Assembly (NCBI RefSeq): GCF_030269925.1
Contig: NC_085130.1
Span: forward strand, 2,492,501-2,556,500
DNA length: 64,000 nt
Direction of reading: 5' to 3'
From: Bombyx mori
Taxonomy: Eukaryota; Arthropoda; Insecta; Lepidoptera; Bombycidae
Position numbers and translations under genes: made by a program. Each line of letters opens with the position of its first letter. Within the stretch, counting starts at the first letter, position 1. Below, one piece after another: positions 42,818 through 54,548 of the stretch. The notes under the pieces were generated by a model. The model did no database searches, was not told the origin of the DNA, and worked only from the letters and a program-made list of their open reading frames with translations.

Positions 42818-43311
42818 CATTGTACTGACGCTGCGAAAAACAAAACGGTCAAATTTCGAAACACTCTCTTGCCTATTATGCCGTGAAGTAAACTCATTTT
42901 AGTGCAAGATACATCCGAGGACAATTGAGATATCGACCTCAAATCTCAAAGTTAGCTCCGTTAGCACCGATAACTGCTATCTGATGAACCGCGAATAATT
43001 ATCTCATTTTGTTTTATCTTTCAAATTTAACTCATATACCGTATGGCTGCAAGTTTGAGAACCGGTTTCATTTACGTCATTAACTTCAAAAACATCAGTT
43101 CCTATTCAAATACGCAGCTTGCATGTGTGCATTGACACTTTAAGGAGCCTCTTAGGATAAAAAGGTAAGCTTTTAAAAAAAAAAACATATTTGTTATCTG
43201 CTCTAGATGGCAATTAATGCACTTGACTTCCTTCCTATCATTTATCGAAACAATACTTAGATATAAGACAATTAGACAATTACTCTTGTTAAGGAGGGTA
43301 GGTGCTAATGC

Positions 43312-43440
43312 TTCGAACGAGGTTCGAGAAGTGTACTCAGTGGTAGGCGGTGGCTTGGCTGCGCCCTTGGCATTGCTGTTGTCTATAGACACCCCTAGTT
43401 GAGCACTAGGCTAGTCTGTCTACAAGGACCAAAACAATCC
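43312..43440 (+). mobile_element. Family-B tail, diverged
   Basis: cgaacgaggttcgagaagtg, ggtaggcggtggcttggc and ctacaaggaccaaaac keep the B order. Confidence 0.6.
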
Positions 43441-43942
43441 TCCTCAGACCACAATGCAGCAGTCAGGTTGTGTGTGAAGTCATCTGAGCTCCGCCAATCA
43501 CGTAATGACAAACGCACCGAGAACTCAATTGACCATAACAACGAATAACAATAAATACACCGAATCTGCTACCGTTGTAGTGAAGTTCAAACGCAACAAT
43601 GACCCTTAAGAACATTCTAGATAGAGAAACATCCACAATTACGCAATCGGTGTTAAGTAACGCGCCTACCGAATACACCTCAGTACAGTACTAACCATTA
43701 ACAAGGTTTGTTAAGATGCTGTGTTCTTTTTGTAACATTGTGCAAGACGTAACTGTAATTGCTTAGACAGCGAAAGATCTTATCTAAGTAGCTGCTCATG
43801 TCTGTTTGCACAAGAGCCTAGGGTTCAGCGGGAGCTACTAAGACCTCGTATTTAAATCGAATCCGGGAATATCTGCGCGACCAACATAACTGCGGAACAG
43901 TATCGTGGGAATAGTATTGGGGTGATGTTTTTCATGAAAATT

Positions 43943-44308
43943 CATTCCCGATCCTGCGGAAAGAATGGAAAACAGTCGACAACGCCCCAAACACGTCATT
44001 TCGGATCCTCCCGATCCACTAACGCTGCTTTTACGTACCTCAAGTACCGGTCACCGTTCTCGTCGAACCCGTCGCTTACGACGAAGGGCTCGACGAGTAA
44101 ATTAACCCTTAGACACAGCCCACTGAGTTTCTCGCCGGATCTTTTCAGTCGGTCGCGTTTCCGAACCGGTGATAGATTCTGCGAAGCACGGCTCTTGCTA
44201 GGGTTCGTGTTAGCAACGTCGTCAGGTTTGAGCCCCGTGAGTTTACCTACTAGTTAAGGTTCTGCTGAAATAGCCTCTCAAGGCTATCAGCTTAGGTAGG
44301 AAAAAAAA
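43943..44308 (+). mobile_element. Family-C 3' end with poly-A, nearly complete
   Basis: It begins tcccgatcctgcggaaagaatgg and ends cagcttaggtaggaaaaaaaac. One frame is open from 43922 across most of the element, the same frame as in the copies at 58865 and 38202, so it is element-derived. Confidence 0.88.
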
Positions 44309-44474
44309 CATTAAAATTAACTCGGTTCTAGTAACGCGTAATAACTATTGACAAGACATAACAAATCCAGTGATATTTTCAAGATGATAAGATTACCAAA
44401 TATGCCTATCAGCTGTCAAGGCTTTATAAACAAGGATTCCCAATGTCCAGGACTGCTCTGTCAAGGTTAACCTA

Positions 44475-44908
44475 CTTTTTTTTATTGCTTAGTTGGGTGG
44501 ACGAGCTCACAGCCCACCTGTAAGTGGTTAATGGAGCCCATAGACATCCACAACGTAAATGCGCCACCCACCTTGAGATATAAGTTCTAAGGTCTCAAGT
44601 ATAGTTACAACGGCTCCCCCACCCTTCAAACCGAAACGCATTACTGCTTCACGGCAGAAATAGGCAGGGTGGTGGTACCCATCCGCACGGACTCACAAGA
44701 GGTTCTACCACCAGTAATTATGCAAATTATAATTTTGCGGGTTTCATTTTTATTACACGACGTTATTCCTTCACCGTGGAAATCAATCGTGAACATTCGT
44801 TGAGTTACGTATTTCATTAGAAAAATTGGTACCACCCGCTTGAGATTCGAACACCGTTGCGCATCGCTCAACACGAATGCACCGGACGTCTTATCCGTTA
44901 GGCCACGA
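44475..44908 (-). mobile_element. Bm1 SINE, full-length, inverted
   Basis: Poly-T, the complete body, ccaccagtaattatgcaaa, ttcaccgtggaaatcaatcg, then the head with B-box complement gagattcgaacaccg and A-box complement cgtcttatccgttaggcca. It is the most complete Bm1 in the window. Confidence 0.93.
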
Positions 44909-45894
44909 AAATACACCAGCCACGAGTAAAGAATATAAGAATGATGATGATGTTATCATTGGATATATTTTTCTTGCATTACAGTGGTATCCATACTTGT
45001 TTACCTTACGAGAACCCACAAATTTTAGCTAAAAACCCACCAGGTCCGCATTAAAGAGGCCAAGGTGGAGAAACGTAAACCAAAGCCTTGGTCACTTTCC
45101 GAATGTTTGCCCACGTGCCTTCAGAAACGCCTTTTCGATCGTACGGAATTTTAAATTATGTGATTTTAATGCTGGCACTGTCGTAATCGCGTCACTCTGT
45201 CAAATGTGTAAATATTAATGTATGGCCCAATCGTATGCGCGTCAGCGAATTCGCTAATCGTTAATTTACTTGATTGTACCGATTTTTTTTAAACCAAACC
45301 AAGTAAGATTGATTGAATATTAATATTTCAATATAAAATTTAAATCAAGTGTCTTTAAATTTCGAAAAAAAGTAGGAATGAATGTATTCTTTATAGAATA
45401 GAATCTTAATTGATTAAAGATTGAATGGATACATTATTGAGAAATGTAATCGGTACGTTTTTTGAGCAATAGCTGAACAGATGTGAACAATTATACCATT
45501 CTATTATAAAATATGTATTTTGATATAATATGTGGTGGCTAAAGTCTAGTTGCTTCTTTCTAAATATCATCACCACGCCATCGATGAATCATCACGCTTT
45601 TCCGGTTTTTTTTTTGGCATTTAAGGAAGCATACCTGATGGTAAATAGTCACATCAATAACGAGAACACAGCCGAGCCGCTGGCTAAGTTTACTGTCCTA
45701 TGTAACTCACAAAATTGTTCACGTAAATCAAACTAATTTTATAATTTGGGGGTATACGACAAAAGGAAGATTATTATTATTTACTGTACACTTGCTGAAC
45801 ACTGATTTACGAGGATATTACAATATATAACGCGACTGGCTAACTTCGTAATGGCTCCATACATTGCAACCTTACTAGATGCATGAACAGCCAA
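44909..45894. other. Sequence without recognised features
   Basis: No supported gene or repeat. AT-rich from 45280 on. Confidence 0.4.
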
Positions 45895-46168
45895 CTTTTT
45901 TTTATTGCATAGTTGAGTGGGTTATTATAATGATGATGATGAGGTGGATGTACAAACTCATGGCCCACCTCATGTTAAGTGGTTATCGGAGCCCATAGAC
46001 ATCTACAACGTAAATGTCGCCACCCACCTTGAGATATGAGTTCTAAGGTCTCAGTATAGTACAACGGCTGCCCCCCTTCAAACCGAAACGCATTACTGCT
46101 TCACGGCAGAAATAGGCAGGGCGGTGGTATCAACCCGTGCGGACTCTCAAGAAGTCCTACCACCAGTA
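45895..46168 (-). mobile_element. Bm1 SINE with a small internal insertion
   Basis: Poly-T, attgcatagttgagtggg, then about 20 bp of ttattataatgatgatgatg, then the standard body to ccaccagtaa. Confidence 0.9.
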
Positions 46169-46570
46169 AAATATCTTGTTAATCAATCAAATCTATCAAA
46201 TATCTTGATTTCTATACATACCCGCCACAATAACCAACAAAAAAAACCGCTGTAATCTTATGAATCGTACCGTATTTACGTAAGAATACGTGCTGAGTAT
46301 TATAATCTTAGTACAAACACGCGTTTAATGTTTTCTTTCCGCATCGCGGAGCCGCTGTCTCGCTACGTAAAAGGTGTTTTGTGCTTGTCTTTGTTAAGCG
46401 TTAACGATGCCTATAGCCACCTTGAGACCGAAGACGGCAGACCGGTCTTTGGAGTTGAACGAATAGCCGGGTGTATTGCGGTGCGCACACAAGTAAAAAC
46501 AAATATACAAAACGCAAAAAAGTTGCTGGTTTTGGTTTATTATTGAAATTATTTATTGCAGAAAAAAATG

Positions 46571-46884
46571 CTCTGAGGAATTGTTTGAGATTATACCATC
46601 GTCTTGTTTTTACCATAGCACCGCCCGCCACCAGAGTAGAGTTCATCCATACTACCTGGAGCCACTGCGTTCATCCACAGTGCGTTTCCAGAGATATTTC
46701 TTGCCACCTACCATCTTTGGAATGAGCTCTCCCCCACGGTGTTTCCCGAGCGCTATGTCATGTCCTTAACGGTAGGCAGCAGCTTGGCTCTGCCCCTGGC
46801 ATTGCTAAAGTCCATGGGCAACGGTAACCCCTCACCATAAGGTGGGCTGTATGCTAGTCTGCCTACAAGGGCAATAAAAAAAAA
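46571..46884 (+). mobile_element. Family-B LINE 3' end
   Basis: ctctgaggaattgtttgag through cgcccgccaccagagtagag to caagggcaataaaaaaaa. About 30 bp between tgtccttaa and cggtaggcagc is deleted relative to other copies. Confidence 0.88.
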
Positions 46885-48300
46885 GGTTATCAAGCTCTCG
46901 ACGCACTTGATGTGAAGTGTTTAGTGAAACATCACGTTATGAATGTCGCCTTTTTTTATCTCTAAGTACTTTCTCGTAATTACTAAAATAATGGACGAAA
47001 ACATGAAAAATGTAGCAAGCTCTCATAGAACCAAACATATCATTTAGATGAAACTAGCTTGTTAATATTATTTTAATTATTGTATTAGTTAACATTCCAT
47101 AGGTAAATGCGATAATTTGCCCCTATTAAAATTCGAACGAAAAGAAAATTCACTATGGCTTCTTTTAAAGTGACACATCTTGGGGTTAATTACAAGTAGC
47201 CACGAATACCACTGTAGCGGAAGCTCTCACAGAGCATACTAAAATTTGACAAAAGCCTGAATCGCGCTAATGAAATTTTCAAGATAATTTTGCTTATTCA
47301 TGATCCGAACACAAAACATTCAGTCTGTCAGAGCAATTAAACCTGTTCAGTGGAAAACGTTTCCATTGTCGTACGCAAAATTGGTGACCGCGGCGCTATT
47401 TCGTGAAAATGGCAAAACCAGCATGGCTAAGCTACCGAGCGCTAAGCACCTTTTCAAACCTCGCTTGACGAAGGACTTCGCGCTCACGGAGCACCGAGAG
47501 AGGACCAGTCTAGAACAAGAACGTGGACAGCACTAATGATCTTTGGAAAGGCAGTGGAAGATGAAGTATACCCCCATTAGTAGTAAAATGAAAGAAAAGA
47601 AATTATTGATACATTTCCGATGGCTATAGATCCAATACAAAATATGATATAAAAGCCAAAGAGTAACGATGTTGTTGATCCTACGACCTTGGTCAGTACT
47701 TCTAACCCAATAAGACCGACGAAAGCGGCCCTTTACTGAAAGCAACGTTAGATATTCTCTAAAATAGTCACTACGTTTTGGTGGTTGGTAGGTGTTCCGC
47801 ATCGTCATATCGTGATTTCCATTCTAGAAACTTCACGAATGGATCAAAATCTGTCAATCTATATACATTTAAGGGCACAAACATGACTAGGCTGTATTAA
47901 TAACCCATCAATATGTTACGAACATATTGTGAACTTGACCTCATTGAGTCTATCAGTCATACGTTGAGCTCAATAGACATTAATTATGCATTCAAATCGA
48001 GAGTATTAGTTGTGAGTAACACGAGCAGGGTTGCCGGAAAATTCTAAAAATAGTCCTAATTTTATTTCAAATTTCTCCTTTCCACAATCGTATGAAACTT
48101 GGCAACTATGTGCACCTCTTATGTTAAAGTAGTAAGCTGATCTGTTTATGAAGCAAAAGAGTCGGCCAAATAACTCTGGATTACGAGACTATTTGGAGTC
48201 AAATGATTTGCCCATATTAATGACACATTATTGACAAATTTTCTGAGGTTTTTTCAAAACGGCAGCACGCGATTGCGGCCGTAGAATAACTATTCAAGAC
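46885..48300. other. Sequence without recognised features
   Basis: No gene supported. Open frames of 78 and 91 codons (47300, 47533) lack domains and signals. Confidence 0.4.
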
Positions 48301-48566
48301 TTTTTTTTATTGCCCTTGTAGGCAGACGAGCACACGCCCACCTGATGGTGAGTGGTTACCGTCGCCCATTGACTTCAGCAATGCCAGGGGCAGAGCCAAA
48401 CCGTTGCCTACCGCTTAATACTCTCCACAAGCCTCGTTTGAAGAAGGAGATGTCATAGCGCACGGGAAATACCTAACCCGGGAATAATGGAGGGGAGCTC
48501 ATTCCATAGCCGGATGGTACGTGGCAAAAAAGACCTCTGGAAACGCACTGTCGATGAACGCAGCAG
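48301..48566 (-). mobile_element. Family-B LINE 3' end
   Basis: Poly-T, attgcccttgtaggcagacg to ggaaacgcactgtcgatgaac. A short acctaacccgggaataatgg insertion replaces the usual caccgtgg. It ends 33 bp before the mariner. Confidence 0.87.
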
Positions 48567-48616
48567 ACTACCCGACGGAGAGAAAAAAAACTATACCTAG
48601 TCAGGTCATAAATTCT

Positions 48617-49104
48617 CCTTGGCGGACCCGTCGGCCGGCCTCCGTACCGTCGAGGCGGTCCGCCCGGTTCTCGCGGACTGGGTGGGCCGCGACCGCGGAT
48701 GCCTCACCTTCCGGCTGACGCAAATGTTGACCGGCCATGGTTGTTTTGGCCGGTACCTTTTCAAAATAGCCGGAAGGGAACCGACGGCGCAGTGCCACCA
48801 CTGCGCGGACCGCGACGAGGAAGACACAGCGGAACATACATTGGCGCGTTGCTCTGGATTCGACGAGCAACGCGCCGCCCTCGTCGCGGTCATAGGAGAG
48901 GACCTCTCGCTGCCGCGCGTCGTGGCTACGATGCTCGGCAGCGACGCGTCCTGGAAGGCGATGCTCGACTTCTGCGAGTCCACCATCTCGCAGAAGGAGG
49001 CGGCGGAGCGAGAGAGGGAGAGCTCTTCCCTTTCCGCACCGATCCGTCGCCGTCGAGCCGGGGGCCGGAGGCGGGAATACGCCCGCACGTCCCGGCCCCT
49101 GTAG
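48617..49104 (+). pseudogene. R1-clade LINE ORF2 C-terminus (fragment)
   Basis: About 160 codons, starting within the truncated ORF: DPSAGLRTVEAVRPVLADWV, LTQMLTGHGCFGRYL, a CCHC knuckle CHHC...HTLARC, and a basic end RRRRAGGRRREY. It is very similar to the minus-strand copy at 4580-5336, which suggests one recently active family. No RT or endonuclease domain is left. Confidence 0.82.
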
Positions 49105-49494
49105 GTAGCGGCCTCCCCCCGGTGAAGGTCAAGGGGCGACCTGAGGGGGTGAGGCCGCGCGGCGCGCTACCAGCACTCTAGCGCGCTGCCGTGGAGTGAA
49201 TAGAGCGACCGGTCGACGGTGTATCGCGTCCCGACCCGGCAGGCTGGTTCTGGTCCAGCGGGGTATTCCGGGACACCAGCGGCACCGTCTGGGCGGCCCG
49301 ACGGGCTGCCGTACCGAGACGGCCGACGTTTCAGAGCCTTCGATTCGCCTCGAAGGCTCCGTCGGCTGGGCGTCCTTGGGGTGAGCCGCGCCGTCTGGTT
49401 GTAGTGTTGACCGCGGTAGCCCCCCTACCTCATCCGGGTTCTGACCTCGTAGGAGGTTCGGCCCTCTACCCGAAAAAAAAAAAAAAAAAAAAAA
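48617..49494 (+). mobile_element. R1-clade LINE, 5'-truncated, inside the mariner TIR
   Basis: ORF2 C-terminus, GC-rich 3' UTR and a poly-A of about 24 bases. The target duplication aggtcataaattct (14 bp) is at 48603-48616 and 49495-49508. The 3' UTR lacks about 110 bases present at 4090-4235; the junction is at ctcg, which occurs on both sides of the missing stretch. Confidence 0.9.
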
Positions 49495-49612
49495 AGGTCA
49501 TAAATTCTGTCACATGTTTAATGTAAAATAATTGAAACAAGTTTATTCATTATGTAACCATTCATATACCAAAATGAACTTAACAAAACATGGATTCTTA
49601 TGACACTAAAGT

Positions 49613-50653
49613 TTATTCAAAATGACCTCCGTGATTTTGAATACAGGCCTTCAATCTGCGCGGCCAGTCGTCTATCGCAGCACGAACGAGGTCCATGTCA
49701 ATATCGGCGGCTGCCTTAATCAAGGATGTCTTGAGTGACTCCAAATTGGGATGAGGCTTTGAGCACGTCTTTTTCTCCAAGTGTTGCCATATCTTGTAAT
49801 CTAACGGATTCAAATCTGGACTGGAGGAGGGCCAGTCTTCGTGCCGGATGAAGTCGATTTCACGCGCCGCCAGCCAGTCTTGTGTGCTCTTCGCTCTATG
49901 AGCTGGCGCCGAATCTTGTTGGAATACCCAGTGCCTGTTATTGAACATGGTATGAGAAACAGGTTCCACAAGGTTCGTCAGGACTGTGTTTTGATACACA
50001 ACTGCATTCGTTTTTACACCTTTCTCACAAAAATGTACCTCTGTTAAGCCCCAATAAGAAACTTCCAACCATACCATGAGCGAGGATGGAAAATGACCTC
50101 GTTGGACACGCGGAATACGGTTGCTCGCTTCTTCACTACTGTGTGCGTACACCTTATCATTTTGTTTGTTGTAGCTCTCTTCTACGGTAAAAAATTTTTC
50201 ATCCGAAAAAAGAATTTCCCGATATTTTTTTCCCGCGTACCGCTTCAGCAAAGCGCGGCATCTCTTCAGTCTCAGGTCCATTAGACGAGCATTCAAACGA
50301 TGTCCTATTTTTATTCGATATGCCCGAAGCCCTAAGTTTTCATTTAACACCCTTTTCACCGTGGTTCTGCTTAACCCCATCTGAAGGGCCAACAGTTTCT
50401 GCTTACGTTTGGGATTTCTTTGAATTCGCGCCTTCACAGCTTTTATCACTGCTGGAGTCCTAACAGACCGAGGGCGACCACTTCTTGACCTGTCATCTAC
50501 ACTAGAGTCTTCATTGTATCGTTTGATGGTACGATAAACGAATCTTTTGGTTATATTCAAATTTTTCAGTATGTTAAAAATTTGAATTGGCGCGTAGCCG
50601 CAACGATGCAACGCAATAACTGCAACACGGTCTTCTTTAAGCGTCCACTCCAT
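49613..50653 (-). CDS. Mariner transposase, DD37D, intact ORF
   Basis: 346 codons. Met at 50653 (MEWTLKEDRVAVIALHRCGY) is chosen because it starts the helix-turn-helix and gives the family's usual length; the frame is open 41 codons further upstream but there without similarity. N-terminal paired-like HTH motifs (about residues 1-110, with a GRPRSVRTP linker) bind the inverted repeats. The catalytic triad is visible: D in SDEKFF, D in QQDSAPAH, and the last D in SPDLNPLDY with 37 residues between the second and third, i.e. DD37D of the mori subfamily rather than DD34D mariner or DD34E Tc1. It would cut and paste the element at TA sites in the nucleus. No stop or frameshift is seen. Its own element is probably immobile because the left TIR is split, but the protein might act on other copies in trans if expressed. 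Confidence 0.9.
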   Translation of the reverse strand: MEWTLKEDRVAVIALHRCGYAPIQIFNILKNLNITKRFVYRTIKRYNEDSSVDDRSRSGRPRSVRTPAVIKAVKARIQRNPKRKQKLLALQMGLSRTTVKRVLNENLGLRAYRIKIGHRLNARLMDLRLKRCRALLKRYAGKKYREILFSDEKFFTVEESYNKQNDKVYAHSSEEASNRIPRVQRGHFPSSLMVWLEVSYWGLTEVHFCEKGVKTNAVVYQNTVLTNLVEPVSHTMFNNRHWVFQQDSAPAHRAKSTQDWLAAREIDFIRHEDWPSSSPDLNPLDYKIWQHLEKKTCSKPHPNLESLKTSLIKAAADIDMDLVRAAIDDWPRRLKACIQNHGGHFE

Positions 50654-50793
50654 ATTTAAAAATAAGTAAAATTCTAAAAAGTATACATTTTTATTTTCAT
50701 GAACAATTCGAAATTCGAATTCAATAAACTTTTTTGTGGCCAGCATTCTAAAAGAAAAGTTTTTACTGTGTGACAATACTTATGACCTGACTA

Positions 50794-52000
50794 GTTATAT
50801 AGGTCACGTTTAAATCATTAATTTCACCAAAGTACTCCTGTCAATTTTAATGATTATAATTCCGGTTCGCCAACATGTGGTCTGTATTAACCGAGCAAAT
50901 TGACACTAGTATAAGTCTTATTATAAATTATGGTAACGACTAGTGGGTCGTGTCTGACCTCACACGAAATATATTCTGGGTCAATGCTATGCAAGGAGTT
51001 CTCGCTGGTTATCCGAAGGCGTAACCGCTTGCTTTATTTACCCATTGTTTCGTATGTACGACCGTTATTCTACTGTAGAATTTTCTGGCTACAATACGTT
51101 TATATTCGAAATTCTCAGAGTTAAATGAAGTAGAATTATGTAGATTTTTGGAACGATGTTCGTTATGAGACGATGCGGAGGGGTGCCCTAACCGGGAAAA
51201 AACGTCCGTAACGTAAGTTTTTTATTATTTATGTATTGTCTTAGTATGATGGCTATACAGTGTTTAATGTATAGTCTACCTGATGACGATTATTATTATT
51301 ATTCATATAAATAGCTGTTTCTTTGTATATTATTATTACATATGTTTTATAAATCATTGTGAATAAAATAAAGTTAACAACTTTGTAAAGTAGTTTGTTT
51401 TTTTATCAATAAAAAAATCATAATAAAAAATGCGTACCCGAATAATTATTTTCTTTATACCTCGAATAGAACTTAAAATTAATATTTTAATAATAAGGAA
51501 CTTCGTTCCAATCCGGTGTCCCACGACACCACACATGTTTTTTTATTTTTCTAATTTATATTCCACCATTGACTAGGTGGTCTTATATATAAACAAAGGG
51601 CTGCATGAGAGACTAACATCTCACAACATTGACTCAAAAGGTTATAAGACATCAGGAAGTACCACACACTACATTCCTGAACACGTTATTACATACACGT
51701 CGATAAAGTAATTTGTATATCACGTAGAAGGGTAAACGGAGTCACGACTAGACAGTTGATAAAGTGGTTATCAGAGACACCACCTACTTGAAGTCTGCCA
51801 TTCAATCATCAAATACTAAATTGTCAAAGGAGGAAAAAGAAAAGTCAATCTCTATTGCACATTGAAATGTATATAGTACTCAAGATATAACCCGAGAGTT
51901 GACGTCAGGCCAGTGGCTGGTCCTAAAACACCTGCCAAATCCCTGTGCTCCATGATTAGAGGACATACTGCGTTAAGCACAACACAATTAGGGTTGAGAG
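50794..52000. other. Sequence without recognised features
   Basis: AT-rich, no supported gene. Short low-complexity ATT runs at about 51283-51303. Confidence 0.4.
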
Positions 52001-52009
52001 TCAGAAATA

Positions 52010-52525
52010 TATAATAGACACTAATAAATTAGCAAGGATTAGGACCAAAACACATCTTGTGCACTCAGAGGTCTTTTCAATCGCTCTCTATGGAGCAGAA
52101 ACATGGACAATAAAAGCAGCGGACCGAAACAGAGTTGATGCTTATGAAATGTGGTATTGGCGTCGCCTATTAAGGATTCCATGGACAGCCCACCGCACGA
52201 GCATCTCGGTCCTACAACAGCTTAAAATGGAGAACGCTCAACGCCTGTCTAACACCTGCTTGCAACGCATAATGCGCTACTTTGGCCACGTTGCCCGCAG
52301 AGGTGTAGATAGCTTGAAACGTCTGATGGTCACTGGAAAAGTAGAAGGAAAACGTCCTAGAGGCCGGAGCCCTAAACGTTGGTCCGACTAGATCTCCGAG
52401 CAAAAAAACGGACCACTTACCACACCATGCAACTGATCGGAACCGATGAAGGCAGGCAGTCGACAAGCTGAAACGGAGTCACGATCCTCAGTAACGAGGG
52501 AGCGATGGAGAAGAAATAATAAATT
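52010..52525 (+). pseudogene. LINE (family T) ORF C-terminus and 3' UTR
   Basis: The frame reads EVFSIALYGAETWTIKAADR, RVDAYEMWYWRRLLRIPWTA, then QRIMRYFGHVARRGVDSLKR and GKRPRGRSPKRWSD before a TAG at about 52389. This is the C-terminal domain common to insect LINE reverse transcriptase ORFs. The 3' UTR follows with atcctcagtaacgagggagc, the motif found in reverse at 23.5, 28.7 and 36.1 kb. The RT catalytic part is absent. Confidence 0.78.
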
Positions 52526-52973
52526 AACATTGGACTATTTCCTTAACAACGCCTGAAAAAAACGGATATAATACTTATGCGTATAGTAAACAAATGCAAC
52601 ACGTTTAATATCTTCCCTTTAAATTATTTTCGTAAATCTTTTGATCATCTGGCAAAAGTCACTCATAGCCATAAGAACGCTCATTATGCGTCTCTAGCGA
52701 ATGTTTTGTTTTCATTATTATTTTGGTCTACAATTAAGCATACTCGTTCATTCAACGATGTGATAGGAATGCTTCTCAGTCGTTTGCACTCTTAGCAGAC
52801 TGGTGTGTTTTAGAAGACGTCGCCATTCTTCGCGTACCGCGTTCTCTTTTCAGCACTTGTTGCCAGGACCATTAAGAGCTGCCTTTATTTGATTGGTTCA
52901 TCGTATAGGTGATCTGCCGCGCGGCCTTGTGCCCTCAATCATGTCTTGCACCACAATGCGCTCAACTTTTGTT

Positions 52974-53171
52974 TCCCCTACCTAAGCTGGTAGCCTTTAG
53001 AGGCTATGCCAGCGTAGCCAAGCGAGTAGGTGAGCTCTCGGGGCTCTAACCTGCTGACTTGCTAACACTAACCCTAGCAAGAGCAGCGCTTCACAGAATC
53101 TACCACCAGATCGGAAACACGACCTACTGAGAAGATGCGACGAGAAACTCAGTGGACTGTGTTTATGGGTT
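52974..53171 (-). mobile_element. Family-C 3' end
   Basis: ccctacctaagctggtagcc to gaaactcagtggactgtg. Confidence 0.87.
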
Positions 53172-53409
53172 AGGGTTCTCAACAAGGGATAGAAATAGAC
53201 ACGAGAATATCGAACCGGAGCGTGCTCACAATACGACAGTAAAACATAACGACACACAAACACCACAGTAACCGGGTTTAATTTTAATTAGTTGTATGAC
53301 CGTCTATTACAGCTACAGCTTTAACTGTTCGTTCGTAGTGGGGGCGACGACCGCGTATAGTCTAGTTTTAGTGCTTCCTTGATGCGCTAATTTTAGAGGA
53401 ATAAATACT

Positions 53410-53613
53410 ATGGAACATCTGCGAGAAAACTGGTTGCTGTATGCGTATGAGAGGTTAAAGGATTCGTACGTACGGCTTATGATAAGAAGATACGAAAACG
53501 TTATGTATTACTTGATAATTGAAACTAGGAAGGGGGCAGAAAGTTATGAGGATACGACTACCATTGACGTAGCTCAGAAATATTCATATTGCGGCTATCA
53601 GTTAGCTAGCTGA
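53410..53613 (+). CDS. Small ORF of unknown status
   Basis: 67 codons starting MEHLRENWLLYAYERLKDSY, rich in Tyr, Arg and Glu, in sequence that is not one of the repeat families seen here. The ATG context is aatactATG. No domain, signal peptide or conserved motif is recognised. It may be chance or part of an unknown element. Confidence 0.2.
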   Translation: MEHLRENWLLYAYERLKDSYVRLMIRRYENVMYYLIIETRKGAESYEDTTTIDVAQKYSYCGYQLAS

Positions 53614-53690
53614 TCGGGTATAAGTTATTGCCTAAAAGACCCGGTAAATTCATATCGAACGATGCCTTTGTACCGGTATTCGAATCTCAC

Positions 53691-53757
53691 GCAGAATCTA
53701 CCACCGGATCGAAATCGAGACCCACTGACAAGATCCGACGAGAAACTGAGTGGGCTA
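53691..53757 (-). mobile_element. Family-C fragment
   Basis: gcagaatctaccaccggatcg to gaaactgagtgggct. Confidence 0.75.
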
Positions 53758-53763
53758 AAAATT

Positions 53764-53880
53764 AGACCTCATGTCTTAAGGTGGGCAGCGGCTTTCGTGA
53801 CGTCATGTCTATTAGTTCCAATAAGCACTTCACATCAGGCGAACCGTGAGCCCATTCATCTGCCTATACCCACAAAAAGC
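53764..53880 (+). mobile_element. Bm1 tail, diverged
   Basis: agacctcatgtcttaaggtgg, ataagcacttcacatcagg and cccacaaaaagc. Confidence 0.65.
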
Positions 53881-54046
53881 AGTTAAATCACACTACTTTT
53901 ACAGAAAAGCTGACCAGCTTTCGGAAATTATTCACGGGGTCTCACATCTCACAAAGCGAATTACTATTGATATGCGAAAGCTATCGATTGTATTGGCAAT
54001 TAATTTAAATATTTAAACTCAACATTATATTAATCGATCAATTGTT

Positions 54047-54364
54047 ATGATAATTCTTTATAAGTTATGGTGTAATCAAACGAGAGAGAACAATGGGAGG
54101 GTATCGCTAAATCATGTGAACCAATGTCGTTATTGCGGTGCAAATTATAAGCGAAAGAATATTTTTTTTAAGAAATCGCCGTATCCGCCTATGAATTGGG
54201 TGCGACCGAACCTCAGATTGTACGGGACTCATCCGAGACAGACTGGAGGCAAAAGCGAAGGAATAATAGTGTACTTAACCATCAACGTATCTGGCGAAGT
54301 AGCTCCATTATTCACTCGTGATTTCAAATGTGTTTCGGATGAAAATGAAACGGCTTCAATTTAA
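54047..54364 (+). CDS. Small ORF of unknown status
   Basis: 105 codons, MIILYKLWCNQTRENNGRVS..., with a single CxxC (CRYCGANY) and no partner cysteines for a zinc finger. The second half (GEVAPLFTRDFKCVSDE) has no recognised similarity. It lies in sequence without known repeats. No promoter or splice evidence. Confidence 0.2.
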   Translation: MIILYKLWCNQTRENNGRVSLNHVNQCRYCGANYKRKNIFFKKSPYPPMNWVRPNLRLYGTHPRQTGGKSEGIIVYLTINVSGEVAPLFTRDFKCVSDENETASI

Positions 54365-54548
54365 ACTTTTTGTGTTGAGCTTAATATCAAATATTTTTCA
54401 AAAATGAGTAAAGGAATTTTGAAAAAAAAAACACCCTTATAAAAACTTTAACTTATAACAAAAACACAAAAATCAATGTTAAGTTCACAGCAAAATAATA
54501 TTAAACTGTTATTAAAAAATGTTATTTACTTATTAAAATGATTTTACA

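Larger units (their letters stand above)
48600..50791 (-). mobile_element. mori-type mariner (DD37D), interrupted by a LINE
   Basis: Inverted repeats start gtcaggtcataaattct (48600) and, from the right end at 50791, gtcaggtcataagtattgtc. TA duplications flank both ends (48598-48599, 50792-50793). The left repeat is split after 17 bp by an R1-clade LINE (48617-49494). Without it the mariner would be about 1.3 kb, the usual size. Confidence 0.92.

Noticed and set aside
43922..44257. 111-codon protein as a host gene
   Set aside because: The frame is part of the repeated family-C element, present in at least five copies here.
47300..47536. 78-codon ORF with basic composition
   Set aside because: No motif, splice signal or similarity supports it.
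48699..49181. 160-codon frame overlapping the LINE ORF
   Set aside because: It is an alternative frame of GC-rich LINE sequence; the zinc knuckle is in the other frame.
50654..50776. 41-residue N-terminal extension of the mariner transposase
   Set aside because: It lies in the element's untranslated end and shows no family similarity; the Met at 50653 gives the normal length.
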